Notes under the pieces: generated by a model
What the model saw: the letters and a program-made list of their open reading frames with translations, nothing else
Databases searched by the model: none
Told to the model about the DNA's origin: nothing
DNA from: Shewanella gaetbuli
GTDB lineage: Bacteria > Pseudomonadota > Gammaproteobacteria > Enterobacterales > Shewanellaceae
NCBI RefSeq assembly: GCF_023284065.1
Contig: NZ_JAKIKP010000014.1
Coordinates: 36,884 to 100,883, forward strand
Direction of reading: 5' to 3'
DNA length: 64,000 bases
Shown here: positions 46,423-55,530 of the stretch, one piece after another
Position numbering within the stretch: position 1 is the stretch's first letter
How the letters are laid out: each line of letters opens with the position of its first letter
Translations under genes and position numbers: made by a program

Positions 46423-49368
46423 ATGAAAACAAAAACATTTACCAAAACTAAATTAGCGACCAGTTTGTCGCTTGTATTAGGTTTTGGGTCGATGATGCCG
46501 GCTCACGCTGCTGAAGAAGGTGATGAGAACATAGAAGTAATACAGGTCACCGGTATTCGTGGCAGTTTAATTAAATCTATGGACGTTAAACGTTCATCAA
46601 ACGGTGTTGTAGATTCAATTTCTGCAGAAGATATCGGTAAGTTTCCCGATACTAACTTAGCAGAGTCATTACAACGTATTTCAGGTGTTTCCATTGACCG
46701 CGTTAATGGCGAAGGGAGTAAGATTACGGTTCGTGGTTTTGGCCCCGACTTTAACCTAGTAACCTTAAATGGCCGTCAAATGCCAGTAACTACAGGTTCA
46801 CGCTCTTTTGACTTCGCTAACGTTGCAGCAGAAAGCATCACAGGTGTTGAAGTTCATAAAACAAGTAAAGCGTCTAACCCTACTGGTGGTATCGGTTCTA
46901 CTGTTGATGTATTTACCCACCGTCCATTTAGCTCACCAGGCTTAAAAGCCACCGTTGGTGTTAAAGCAATGGACGATCAATCTACCCGTACAGGCGGAGT
47001 AACTCCTGAACTGTCTGGTCTTTACTCGAATACTTTTGCTGATGACAAATTTGGTATTTCTATTTCTGCCAGTTATCAAGAGCGTGAATCAGGCAACAGC
47101 CAAGCACAAGTCGGTACTGGTTGGCGTAGTTTCCCAGGAACTGTTGATAACGACTGGGGTGCAGGTACAGCCGAATGGGGTGGCGTCCCTCAAGAAAACC
47201 AAGTAAATCGCCCAGGTGAAGGCGATATTTACTCTGTGCCACAAACCACAGTTTATCGCTTTGAAGAACAACAACGTAAACGTACCAATGGCCAATTAGT
47301 ACTTCAATACAGCCCTGTTGACTCAGTCACTGCGACATTAGACTACACCTACATGCGCAACGATATTGACACTCAATTTAACGATATTTCGGCTTGGTAT
47401 ACCTTTGCACCATCTGAAAACGTTTGGACAGACGGACCCATTTCTTCACCATTAATTTACTCAGAAAACTATGCTACCCCACAAGATTTATCTATGGCTG
47501 CAGGTGATTATGGTGTACGTAACGAAAGTGGCTCTTTAGGTTTCAACCTAGAGTGGCAAGCAACTGATAGCTTAACGTTAGCATTTGATGCTCACTCATC
47601 TACCGCCGAGAACAAACCTAATAGCATCTATGGTTCTAGTAATACTTTAAGTACTGCGGGCTATGTTCGTACCAGTGCCGCAACAGACTTCAGTGGCGAC
47701 TTACCTATACTTGCTGTTGGCGGTGGTAATGCCATTCAACCATCAGACATGGTAGTAACAGGTTCAGTATTTGGTAACTCACGTAACAAATCAGAAATCG
47801 AGCAGTATCAATTCGACGGTGAATACGTATTTGATGAAGCTGGTAGCATTGATTTTGGTTTAGCTTTAACCAATGTAAACAACCACTCTCAATCAGTGAA
47901 TGTTCAGCGTAATGACTGGGGTGGCGTAGGCAGCCCAGGTGACTTTGAAGACTCGTGGTTCCCTGCTCAAGAAATTCATGACAAGTTTAAAGCTTCAGGC
48001 GGTGATTTCTCTGCTGCTGAGGGCAAAAACTTTGATATTTTAAACAAAATGTTCTTCTGGGACTTTGCTTCAGTGCGTGATTACGCCGCAGCTAACTACA
48101 GTTCATCTGTTATGGGTGATTGTGGTAATGGCTTCTGCCCATCAACTGACTATGCAGCAGACGTTGACCGTTTCACTGAAGAAGAGTCTAAAGCCGCTTA
48201 TATCCAATATAACTATGACGGTGAAATTGGTGACATGCTTTATGACTTCCACATCGGTTTACGTTATGAGCAAACAGATGTGACTTCAACTTCAGCGGTA
48301 GCGGGATATAACGGCGCTAATTGGATTGCTGATACCGAAATCGCCCTAGTCGATTCTGGTGAGCGTGTATTTGAAACTCAAACCGGTGAATACGATTACT
48401 TTTTACCTAACATCAACTTCAATATTGAGGTTGCTGAAGATGTTAAATTACGTGCAGCATACAGTGAAACCATTGGTCGTCCGGATTACACCTCAATTCA
48501 AGGTGGTACAACCCTAGCAACCTTAGCAAACCGTTCAGGCGGTGGTGGTTCAGCCGGTAATCCTAGCTTGCTTCCACTTGAGTCACAAAACTATGACTTA
48601 TCAGCTGAGTGGTATTATGCGCCATCAAGTTATGCCTCTGTAGGTTACTTCTACAAAGATACTAAAAACTTTATCTCTAATGCAGTAGTAGAAACCACCA
48701 ATGGTATTGCTAACCCTGCAGACGGTGAAAAATACCGTGCGGCTGTTGCTGCGGTAGGTGCTGATGCTGCTGCTGTTCGCCAGTGGATTTTTGACAATTA
48801 TCCAAATGATCCATTTGTTGATGTGGCTAACCAAATTATTAGTGGTGATCCTGCAACAGATAATCAAATGATATTTGATATCAATACCCCTTCAAACAGT
48901 GACCGTAGTTCAGTAATTGACGGTTGGGAATTTGCGGTACAGCATTTCTTTGGTGAGACAGGCTTCGGTGTTATTGCTAATTATACTATTGTAAATAGTG
49001 ATGACACTTACGATAACTTCTTACTTGAAGATCAGCCTGCCCTAATTGGTTTAAGTGATACCGCTAACGCCGTGTTAGTTTATGAAAACTATGGTTTCCA
49101 AGCACGTGTTGCCTATAACTGGCGTGACGAGTTCTTAAACTCTCGTGGTCAAGGGACAGGTCCAAACCCTCAATATACTGAAGCTTATTCACAAATTGAC
49201 TTATCCGTTAGTTATGACATTGCTGCAGTTGAAGGGTTAACCATTTCTTTAGAAGGGATTAACATTACTGAAGAATACACTCGTGTCCACGGGCGTGATG
49301 AACACCAAGTACTCAATCTAGTTGAAACGGGTGCTCGTTATTCATTAGGCGCACGTTACACCTTCTAA
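46423..49368 (+). CDS. TonB-dependent receptor for oligosaccharides
   Basis: Outer-membrane active transporter powered by TonB. The 981-aa protein has a signal peptide ending AHA, a TonB-box candidate (IEVIQVTG) just after it, a plug domain with KFPDTNLAESLQRISGVSIDR, and a barrel ending in a C-terminal phenylalanine (GARYTF). Size and organisation are those of the large carbohydrate-type receptors common in marine Gammaproteobacteria and Caulobacter relatives. It is under a perfect LacI-type operator. The substrate is inferred to be beta-gluco-oligosaccharides from neighbouring GH1 and GH3 genes. Confidence 0.93.
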   Translation: MKTKTFTKTKLATSLSLVLGFGSMMPAHAAEEGDENIEVIQVTGIRGSLIKSMDVKRSSNGVVDSISAEDIGKFPDTNLAESLQRISGVSIDRVNGEGSKITVRGFGPDFNLVTLNGRQMPVTTGSRSFDFANVAAESITGVEVHKTSKASNPTGGIGSTVDVFTHRPFSSPGLKATVGVKAMDDQSTRTGGVTPELSGLYSNTFADDKFGISISASYQERESGNSQAQVGTGWRSFPGTVDNDWGAGTAEWGGVPQENQVNRPGEGDIYSVPQTTVYRFEEQQRKRTNGQLVLQYSPVDSVTATLDYTYMRNDIDTQFNDISAWYTFAPSENVWTDGPISSPLIYSENYATPQDLSMAAGDYGVRNESGSLGFNLEWQATDSLTLAFDAHSSTAENKPNSIYGSSNTLSTAGYVRTSAATDFSGDLPILAVGGGNAIQPSDMVVTGSVFGNSRNKSEIEQYQFDGEYVFDEAGSIDFGLALTNVNNHSQSVNVQRNDWGGVGSPGDFEDSWFPAQEIHDKFKASGGDFSAAEGKNFDILNKMFFWDFASVRDYAAANYSSSVMGDCGNGFCPSTDYAADVDRFTEEESKAAYIQYNYDGEIGDMLYDFHIGLRYEQTDVTSTSAVAGYNGANWIADTEIALVDSGERVFETQTGEYDYFLPNINFNIEVAEDVKLRAAYSETIGRPDYTSIQGGTTLATLANRSGGGGSAGNPSLLPLESQNYDLSAEWYYAPSSYASVGYFYKDTKNFISNAVVETTNGIANPADGEKYRAAVAAVGADAAAVRQWIFDNYPNDPFVDVANQIISGDPATDNQMIFDINTPSNSDRSSVIDGWEFAVQHFFGETGFGVIANYTIVNSDDTYDNFLLEDQPALIGLSDTANAVLVYENYGFQARVAYNWRDEFLNSRGQGTGPNPQYTEAYSQIDLSVSYDIAAVEGLTISLEGINITEEYTRVHGRDEHQVLNLVETGARYSLGARYTF

Positions 49369-49382
49369 TGTGATAAAAATAG

Positions 49383-49465
49383 GCTCAGTTAATTGACCTT
49401 TTCTGAGCTTTTTGTTCCCCTTTAGGTCGTTAGAGGTGTTTGCTAAGCACCTCATTTTTTATAAG
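49383..49465 (+). terminator. Tandem terminators after the TonB receptor gene
   Basis: The first pairs GCTCAG (49383-49388) with CTGAGC (49403-49408), followed by TTTTTG. The second pairs GAGGTG (49433-49438) with CACCTC (49448-49453), followed by six T. Together they separate the receptor transcript from the halogenase cassette. Confidence 0.8.
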
Positions 49466-49534
49466 GAACATTAATCATTAGGTGATAAGGAAGTCACCCG
49501 CTTTACTTCAATAAAACAATAATTTAATTAATAC

Positions 49535-49550
49535 TTGAAAGTGCTTACAT
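49535..49550. promoter_or_regulatory. LacI-type operator variant before the halogenase cassette
   Basis: TTGAAAGTGCTTACAT matches the shared 16-bp operator at 13 of 16 positions, with one half-site perfect. It is 180 bp upstream of the first halogenase-family gene. It suggests that the cassette belongs to the same regulon as the transporters and hydrolases. Confidence 0.65.
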
Positions 49551-49729
49551 TTTAATGAATTCTAACTCTAGTGCTCAAATCGAATTAATTCAAATGTCAG
49601 TATTTAGTGATCAGCTATAAACAGTTACTGCTATATCAAGTAACGGTTCATAGAAAATTGACTCACTGGCTTTACCTTTCACTAAACACGTAACCCTTAA
49701 AGTGAGTTGTCGTTGTAAAGGCCATAACG

Positions 49730-51337
49730 ATGCAAAATAAAATAACAAACATTGTCATTATTGGTGGAGGCACAGCAGGCTGGATTACAGCAGGCATACT
49801 AGCCGCCGAACACAACGCAGATAACGGCCACCTAGCCCCAAAACCTAAACTCAATATCACCTTAATTGAATCACCTGATGTAGCAACCATTGGAGTTGGC
49901 GAAGGGACATGGCCTTCAATGCGCTCAACCTTACAAAAAATTGGCATTAGTGAAACGGAATTTATGATTAAGTGTGATGCCAGTTTCAAACAAGGCTCAT
50001 GTTTTAATCAATGGCAAACTTCAGCCTTAGATTCAAATTCTGGTTTACATCAATACATTCACCCATTTAGTTTACCCGCCGGTGAGCCACAATTTAATAT
50101 TGCGCCCTATTGGTTACCTCATCAGCAACAAGTGAGCTTTGCTGATGCCGTTGGCCAACAAAATGCAATTTGTGGCCAACATTTAGCGCCAAAACAAATT
50201 GGCACCCCTGAGTTCAGTTTTATTAATAACTATGGTTACCATTTAAATGCAGCAAAATTTAGTCAACTATTACAAAGCCACTGCATTGAAAAGTTAGCCA
50301 TAAACCACATACAAGATCATGTTACCAAGGTAAATCAAGTCGCTGATGTGAATTATCACCTTAACTCCAATGATATTTGCTCAGTAAGTACAACTAACCA
50401 TGGTGATATTCAAGGTGACTTATTTATCGACTGTACCGGCACCAGTGCCCTATTAATTGGTCAAACCTTAAATGTGCCTTTTATCTGTAAAAAGCAGCAG
50501 TTATTTAATGACAGCGCCATTGCCCTGCAGTTGCCCTATGATAATGCACAGCAAGACATTGCTTCTTGTACCCACTCCACAGCACAAACCCACGGCTGGA
50601 TATGGGATATAGGCTTACCAACTCGAAGCGGCATTGGTCATGTGTACTCATCAAGTCACACCTCAGAACAACAAGCCAGTGACCAATTACTGGCCTATGC
50701 CAAAAACAAGCAGCCTAATATAAACCTTAATAACCTATCGGTTAAAAAATTATCTATCGCCCCAGGACATAGACAAGTCTGTTGGCAAAATAACTGCGTT
50801 GCTATTGGCATGGCCTCGGGTTTTATTGAGCCTTTAGAAGCCTCTGCTTTGGCATTAATCGAATGGACGGCTAAAACGGTTGCACAACAATTGCCTGATA
50901 ACCGACAAGTTATGGATACCATTGCCAACAGAGTAAACCAGCAATTTACCCTACACTGGCAACAAATTGTTGAGTTTTTGAAATTACATTATGTTGTTAG
51001 CAACCGAGCAGATAGCGATTATTGGCATGACCATCGAGAAACCAACACTATCCCTGATAACTTACAATACCTTTTGGAATTGTGGCGTTACCAAGTGCCA
51101 AGTCAGCAAGATATTTTATATAAAGAAGCGTTATTTCCTGCCGCCAGTTATCAATTCGTTTTATATGGAATGGGTTTTAACACGCAGCAATATAGTCATC
51201 TAAAACCGTCTAATATAAAGCAAGCGCAACAACTGTTTACTGAAAATCTGCAACGCACTCAAGCCATGCTAAAAGTACTACCTAGTAACAGAGCATTGCT
51301 AAACCAAATAGCTAAACAAGGGTTTTCGACAATATAA
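49730..51337 (+). CDS. Flavin-dependent halogenase family protein 1 (Trp_halogenase)
   Basis: Member of the PF04820 tryptophan-halogenase family, FAD monooxygenase-like enzymes that oxidise halide to hypohalous acid. The 535-aa protein has the FAD motif IIGGGTAGWITAGIL, the catalytic lysine (Lys87 in DASFKQGS) and the conserved FIEPLEASAL. The diagnostic WxWxIP is altered: residues 290-295 read WIWDIG. The substrate is probably not free tryptophan, because the gene sits in a sugar locus. It is the first gene of a six-gene operon. A flavin reductase partner is absent from the window. Confidence 0.9.
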   Translation: MQNKITNIVIIGGGTAGWITAGILAAEHNADNGHLAPKPKLNITLIESPDVATIGVGEGTWPSMRSTLQKIGISETEFMIKCDASFKQGSCFNQWQTSALDSNSGLHQYIHPFSLPAGEPQFNIAPYWLPHQQQVSFADAVGQQNAICGQHLAPKQIGTPEFSFINNYGYHLNAAKFSQLLQSHCIEKLAINHIQDHVTKVNQVADVNYHLNSNDICSVSTTNHGDIQGDLFIDCTGTSALLIGQTLNVPFICKKQQLFNDSAIALQLPYDNAQQDIASCTHSTAQTHGWIWDIGLPTRSGIGHVYSSSHTSEQQASDQLLAYAKNKQPNINLNNLSVKKLSIAPGHRQVCWQNNCVAIGMASGFIEPLEASALALIEWTAKTVAQQLPDNRQVMDTIANRVNQQFTLHWQQIVEFLKLHYVVSNRADSDYWHDHRETNTIPDNLQYLLELWRYQVPSQQDILYKEALFPAASYQFVLYGMGFNTQQYSHLKPSNIKQAQQLFTENLQRTQAMLKVLPSNRALLNQIAKQGFSTI

Positions 51338-51383
51338 CCCTAATAAAACACTAAAAATAACAATGACCTAAAAAGGCTTATTT

Positions 51384-52130
51384 ATGACCCAACATGTACT
51401 GTTAAATAATATTGAACATAAAGATCTAAAAGTCATCACCACTCGTTCTGCTGCTCTAGGTGATAATTTGTGGTATTCAGTGACATTTCCGCAAGAGTTT
51501 AGAAGCGTGCAAGCTCACTACCCTATTTTCTTCCAAAAAGACCCCGCATCGGGACAGTTTTTTGCCGTAGCCATGTATGGTTTTAAACATGAAGAAAATC
51601 TATTTTTAACCGATAAGGGCTGGCAGGCTGCTTATGTGCCATTAACGGTTCGCCGCCAACCATTTCTAATTGGTCAACAAATCATTACTGAAGACGGCCA
51701 AGAAAAGCGCCAAAGAGTCATCAACATAGACTTAGATAACCCAAGAGTCAGTCAAACTGAAGGTGAAGCTTTATTTATGCCTTTTGGTGGTAACACCCCT
51801 TACTTAGATGAAATAGCGGCAATGTTAGAGGCCATTCATTTAGGCCTTGAAGACAATCAATTATTTATTGAGCAATTGCTTAAACATAATTTACTGGAAT
51901 CGTTCAACTTAGATATCGAACTCAACAACGGTCAAAAGCATCAAATGGTGGGCTTTTACACCATCAATGAAGATGTATTAGCTCAGTTATCGGCAGAAAC
52001 ATTGGCTGAGTTACATCAAAAAGGTTACTTACAAGCGATTTATATGGCAATCGCTTCACAATCGAACGTGCGCCAATTACTTGAATTAAAGAACGCACAA
52101 GTAGCCAAAGAAGCTGCACAACAAAGTTAA
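51384..52130 (+). CDS. SapC-family protein
   Basis: Belongs to the SapC family (PF07277), named for a Campylobacter surface-layer-related locus; biochemical function unknown. The 248-aa protein has no signal peptide or membrane span and includes the family blocks YPIFFQKDPASGQFFAVAMYG and GWQAAYVPLTVRRQPFLIG. It lies 46 bp after the first halogenase gene and 20 bp before the JmjC-like gene. It recurs with such halogenase genes in receptor loci of related bacteria as I recall, so it may be a cofactor or scaffold of the same pathway (inference). Confidence 0.88.
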   Translation: MTQHVLLNNIEHKDLKVITTRSAALGDNLWYSVTFPQEFRSVQAHYPIFFQKDPASGQFFAVAMYGFKHEENLFLTDKGWQAAYVPLTVRRQPFLIGQQIITEDGQEKRQRVINIDLDNPRVSQTEGEALFMPFGGNTPYLDEIAAMLEAIHLGLEDNQLFIEQLLKHNLLESFNLDIELNNGQKHQMVGFYTINEDVLAQLSAETLAELHQKGYLQAIYMAIASQSNVRQLLELKNAQVAKEAAQQS

Positions 52131-52150
52131 CCGAATAAAGGCCACGATGC

Positions 52151-53206
52151 ATGACAAGAGAAATGCCAGCAAACACCACTCAGCATAAGGCTCTGCCATT
52201 TACAATGCAGCCTGTGGACATTATTGAAGTGGCTAACTTCGATGAAGCCAAGCCGCATATTATGCAAGCCACTATGCCAATTATTTTCAAGGGTTTGTGT
52301 GCCGAATGGCCCCTCGTTAAAGCGGGATTATGTTCACAACAAGCAGTAATGGACTATCTGTTACCGTTTAGCCAGCAACCGGTTAATGCTTGCTACCTCC
52401 CCCCAGAGCATCAAGGTCGTGTGTACTATAACGAGCAATTTAACGGCTTTAATTTTCAAGGTGGCAAAGTCGATTTATCAACCCTATTTGACACCCTAAA
52501 ACAACATCAACAGGATGAGCAGCCACCAACCATTTATATGGGTTCGACTGAGATAAATCAGTTCTTTCCTGGTCTTGGCGAGCACAATAGTTTTGACTTA
52601 AGCCCTTATCAATCTTTAACCAGCATGTGGTTAGGCAGTCAATCAACCATTGCCGCGCACTACGACTTTCCGCTTAATTTAGCTTGTAATGTTGTAGGCA
52701 AGCGAACATTCAGTTTGTTTCCACCAGAGCAAATTAGCAACCTTTATGTCGGCCCTATGGAGTTTGCACCGGGCGGCCAAGACATCAGTTTAGTCGACTT
52801 TGCCAATCCAGATTTTAACAAGCACCCTAAATTCAAACAGGCAATTGAGGCTGGCTACACCGCAGAATTAGCCCCTGGTGACGTACTGTTTTTACCCAGC
52901 ATGTGGTGGCACCATGTTCAAGCCCATGAACCATTAAATGTGTTAATTACCCATTGGTGGCGTGACAGCCCAGCGTATTTGGGCCGCCCCACCAATGCAT
53001 TGTTGCACAGTATGTTAAGCATCAGAAGCTTACCAAAATCGCAGCGCCAAGCGTGGAAAGCGATATTTGAACACTACATATTTGACCATGATGAAGACGA
53101 TGTAAGGCATATTCCCCCCCAAGCTCAAGGTATGTTGACCAAGCCATTAGATGAAATGAATGCCCGTAAATTAAGGGCTAGCATAACCGAAAAATTAAAA
53201 CGTTAA
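52151..53206 (+). CDS. Cupin_8/JmjC-like 2-oxoglutarate oxygenase
   Basis: Putative Fe(II)/2-oxoglutarate hydroxylase of the FIH/JmjC class, which hydroxylate protein side chains. In the 351-aa sequence the iron facial triad is visible as His170-x-Asp172 (IAAHYDFP) and a distal histidine in SMWWHHVQ (254/255). GKRTFSLFPPEQ follows the first metal ligands as in the family. No signal peptide, so cytoplasmic. It is within the halogenase operon, which suggests it modifies the same molecule or protein. Confidence 0.87.
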   Translation: MTREMPANTTQHKALPFTMQPVDIIEVANFDEAKPHIMQATMPIIFKGLCAEWPLVKAGLCSQQAVMDYLLPFSQQPVNACYLPPEHQGRVYYNEQFNGFNFQGGKVDLSTLFDTLKQHQQDEQPPTIYMGSTEINQFFPGLGEHNSFDLSPYQSLTSMWLGSQSTIAAHYDFPLNLACNVVGKRTFSLFPPEQISNLYVGPMEFAPGGQDISLVDFANPDFNKHPKFKQAIEAGYTAELAPGDVLFLPSMWWHHVQAHEPLNVLITHWWRDSPAYLGRPTNALLHSMLSIRSLPKSQRQAWKAIFEHYIFDHDEDDVRHIPPQAQGMLTKPLDEMNARKLRASITEKLKR

Positions 53207-53264
53207 TGAGTCCGATAATCACAACAAAAAACACGCTCACTAAGCTGCTAATAAAGGATTAAAC

Positions 53265-54767
53265 ATGAACCATAAAATCAAAAAAGTTGTTATTGCTGGA
53301 GGCGGAACCGCAGGCTGGATGACCGCCGCAGCACTCACTAAATTAGCAGGAGACAATTTAGAGGTTGTACTCGTTGAGTCAGATGAAATTGGTACAGTAG
53401 GCGTAGGTGAAGCCACTATTCCTACGTTACATTTATATCACCGCTTATTAGGGCTAAAAGAGCAAGAGGTCATGGCGGCTACCAATGCCACCTTTAAACT
53501 AGGGATTAACTTTGAAAACTGGCATGACGTGAATAAAGATTATTTACATTCATTTGGTTTTTTAGGTAAAGATTGCTGGGCATGTGGTTTCCAACATTTT
53601 TGGGTCAAAGGCCAGCAAAAAGGTATGGCGAGTGGTATTGGCGATTACTGCACCGAGCACTTAGCCGCCCGTGAAGGTCGATTTGCCATATTACCTAACC
53701 AAGATTACAACCATGCTTATCACCTAGATGCCACTTTATACGCCAAATTTTTACGCCAATTTGCCGAACAGCGAGGCATTAAACGTCAAGAAGGCAAAAT
53801 TGTCAGCGTTAATCTTCACCAACAAGCTAACGACAGCCGTTACGGCCATATACAATCACTTACTCTTGCCTCAGGTGAAACCCTTGAAGGTGATTTATTT
53901 ATCGATTGCACCGGCTTTAGAGCCTTGCTTATAGAACAGTCATTAAATACCGGTTTTGAAGATTGGAGCCATTGGTTACCCTGCGACAGTGCCATTGCCG
54001 TACAAACTACGTCGGTTGAAAAACCACTCGCCTACACCCGCTCTATTGCCCGTGACTCTGGCTGGCAATGGCGTATTCCATTACAAACACGCACCGGCAA
54101 TGGATTTGTATTTTGCAGTAAATACATGACCGATGAACAAGCCACCCAAACGTTAATGGACAATATAGAAGGCGAGCCATTAAACCAACCTAGAGTGATA
54201 AAATTTAGAACCGGCACCAGAAGGCAGCACTGGAACAAAAACTGCGTAGCTATCGGCTTATCAAGCGGCTTTTTAGAACCATTAGAGTCCACCAGTATTC
54301 ATATGATTCAACGAAGCATTATTCGCTTACTGCAAATGTTCCCGTCGCAAGGCATTGTGCAAGCTGACGTTAACGAGTTTAACCAACAAACCAAAGTTGA
54401 AATTGAAAATATTCGCGACTTTATTATTCTGCACTACAAAGTCACCGACCGAGAAGACTCTGCGTTTTGGCGTTATTGCAAAAATATGCCCATTCCAGAA
54501 TCATTAGCGCACCGGATAGAGTTATTCCAACAGTCAGGTAAAATTTATAAGCTTGCCAATGAGTTGTTTGGTGAAAGCTCTTGGATTCAGGTCATGATGG
54601 GGCAAGGCTTAATACCACAGCAATACCACCCGATTGTCGATTTGATGCCAGATGAAGAGTTACAGCAATTTTTAAATAATATTCGTGATCAAGTCACTCG
54701 CAAAGTGAAAAACCTGCCTAATCACGTTGAGTTTATTAATCATTATTGCCAATCATCTGTGGTGTAA
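53265..54767 (+). CDS. Flavin-dependent halogenase family protein 2 (Trp_halogenase)
   Basis: Second PF04820 enzyme of the operon. The 500-aa protein has the FAD motif IAGGGTAGWMTAAAL, catalytic Lys78 in NATFKLGINF, and the intact halogenase signature W267-Q-W-R-I-P272, with FLEPLESTSIHMIQ in the substrate region. It is distinct from the first copy (535 aa, altered signature), so the two probably do different steps or one is inactive. No flavin reductase gene is found nearby; free FADH2 would come from elsewhere in the cell. Confidence 0.92.
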   Translation: MNHKIKKVVIAGGGTAGWMTAAALTKLAGDNLEVVLVESDEIGTVGVGEATIPTLHLYHRLLGLKEQEVMAATNATFKLGINFENWHDVNKDYLHSFGFLGKDCWACGFQHFWVKGQQKGMASGIGDYCTEHLAAREGRFAILPNQDYNHAYHLDATLYAKFLRQFAEQRGIKRQEGKIVSVNLHQQANDSRYGHIQSLTLASGETLEGDLFIDCTGFRALLIEQSLNTGFEDWSHWLPCDSAIAVQTTSVEKPLAYTRSIARDSGWQWRIPLQTRTGNGFVFCSKYMTDEQATQTLMDNIEGEPLNQPRVIKFRTGTRRQHWNKNCVAIGLSSGFLEPLESTSIHMIQRSIIRLLQMFPSQGIVQADVNEFNQQTKVEIENIRDFIILHYKVTDREDSAFWRYCKNMPIPESLAHRIELFQQSGKIYKLANELFGESSWIQVMMGQGLIPQQYHPIVDLMPDEELQQFLNNIRDQVTRKVKNLPNHVEFINHYCQSSVV

Positions 54768-54771
54768 CGTC

Positions 54772-55497
54772 GTGACAAGTCACTCAAATGATAACAGCCC
54801 ATTTGTGGTAAATACCCCGTTGAATATCAAGGTCGAACATATCGGCCTTGAACAGACGCCTGTGATAATTATTGATGACTTTGCTGAAGATTTGTCTCAG
54901 TTACGTGACTTTGCTAACCAAAGCACATTTAAACTAGTAGATGGCTCATACTACCCAGGCCTTCGCGCTCCCTTGCCTCGCCCTTATGTGATCAGTGTAC
55001 TGGATGCCATATTTCAATTAATTTACGACACCTATAGCATTCCCACTACCTTGCGGCTGAAACCCAAAAACATTGTCTACTCGTTAATTACTAAAAATGA
55101 AACCGACTTAGACACGATGCAATGTTTGCCACACTTTGATACCCCTGAGCCCTACTATTTTGCTATTTTGCATTATCTGCAATCGGCTCCCCATGGAGGT
55201 ACAGGGTTTTTCAGGCATATGCCCACCCAATTTGAAAGAATCACGGCAGCAACCATGCAAAGTTATTTTAATCTTGCACAACAACACATTGACCAACATG
55301 GTGCTCCAACACAAGGTTATATGACTCAAAGCAACCCACATTATCAGTTGTACCACCACATAGAATACCGCCCTAATCGGTTAGTGGTTTATCCGGGAAA
55401 TTTGTTGCACTCAACCTTAGTAAATCGCCAAATAGATATCGACAATAACCCACAAACGGGTCGCCTAACCGGCAATATCTTTATCAACTTTGAATAA
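54772..55497 (+). CDS. DUF6445-like Fe(II)/2OG-oxygenase-fold protein
   Basis: Small protein with the core features of iron/2-oxoglutarate dioxygenases. From the GTG at 54772 (241 aa) the metal triad would be His121-x-Asp123 (LPHFDTPEP) and His213 (NLLHSTLV), with Arg231 (GRLTGNIF) placed to bind 2-oxoglutarate. The GTG is 4 bp past the halogenase stop; an earlier ATG at 54727 overlaps that gene by 41 bp and looks less likely. With the JmjC-like gene this gives two potential hydroxylases in one operon. Confidence 0.75.
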   Translation: MTSHSNDNSPFVVNTPLNIKVEHIGLEQTPVIIIDDFAEDLSQLRDFANQSTFKLVDGSYYPGLRAPLPRPYVISVLDAIFQLIYDTYSIPTTLRLKPKNIVYSLITKNETDLDTMQCLPHFDTPEPYYFAILHYLQSAPHGGTGFFRHMPTQFERITAATMQSYFNLAQQHIDQHGAPTQGYMTQSNPHYQLYHHIEYRPNRLVVYPGNLLHSTLVNRQIDIDNNPQTGRLTGNIFINFE

Positions 55498-55530
55498 AAA
55501 ATAACAACACAATCGCTGAAGGAACAGATT

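Larger units (their letters stand above)
49369..49729. other. Spacer with terminators and a regulated promoter region
   Basis: 361 bp without a gene. It contains the tandem terminators at 49383-49465 and an operator variant at 49535-49550, then about 180 bp of leader before the halogenase gene. It indicates that the following cassette has its own promoter. Confidence 0.7.

Noticed and set aside
49730..54767. Reading the two halogenase genes as a secondary-metabolite cluster
   Set aside because: There is no NRPS, PKS, prenyltransferase, flavin reductase or exporter nearby; the neighbours are sugar genes.
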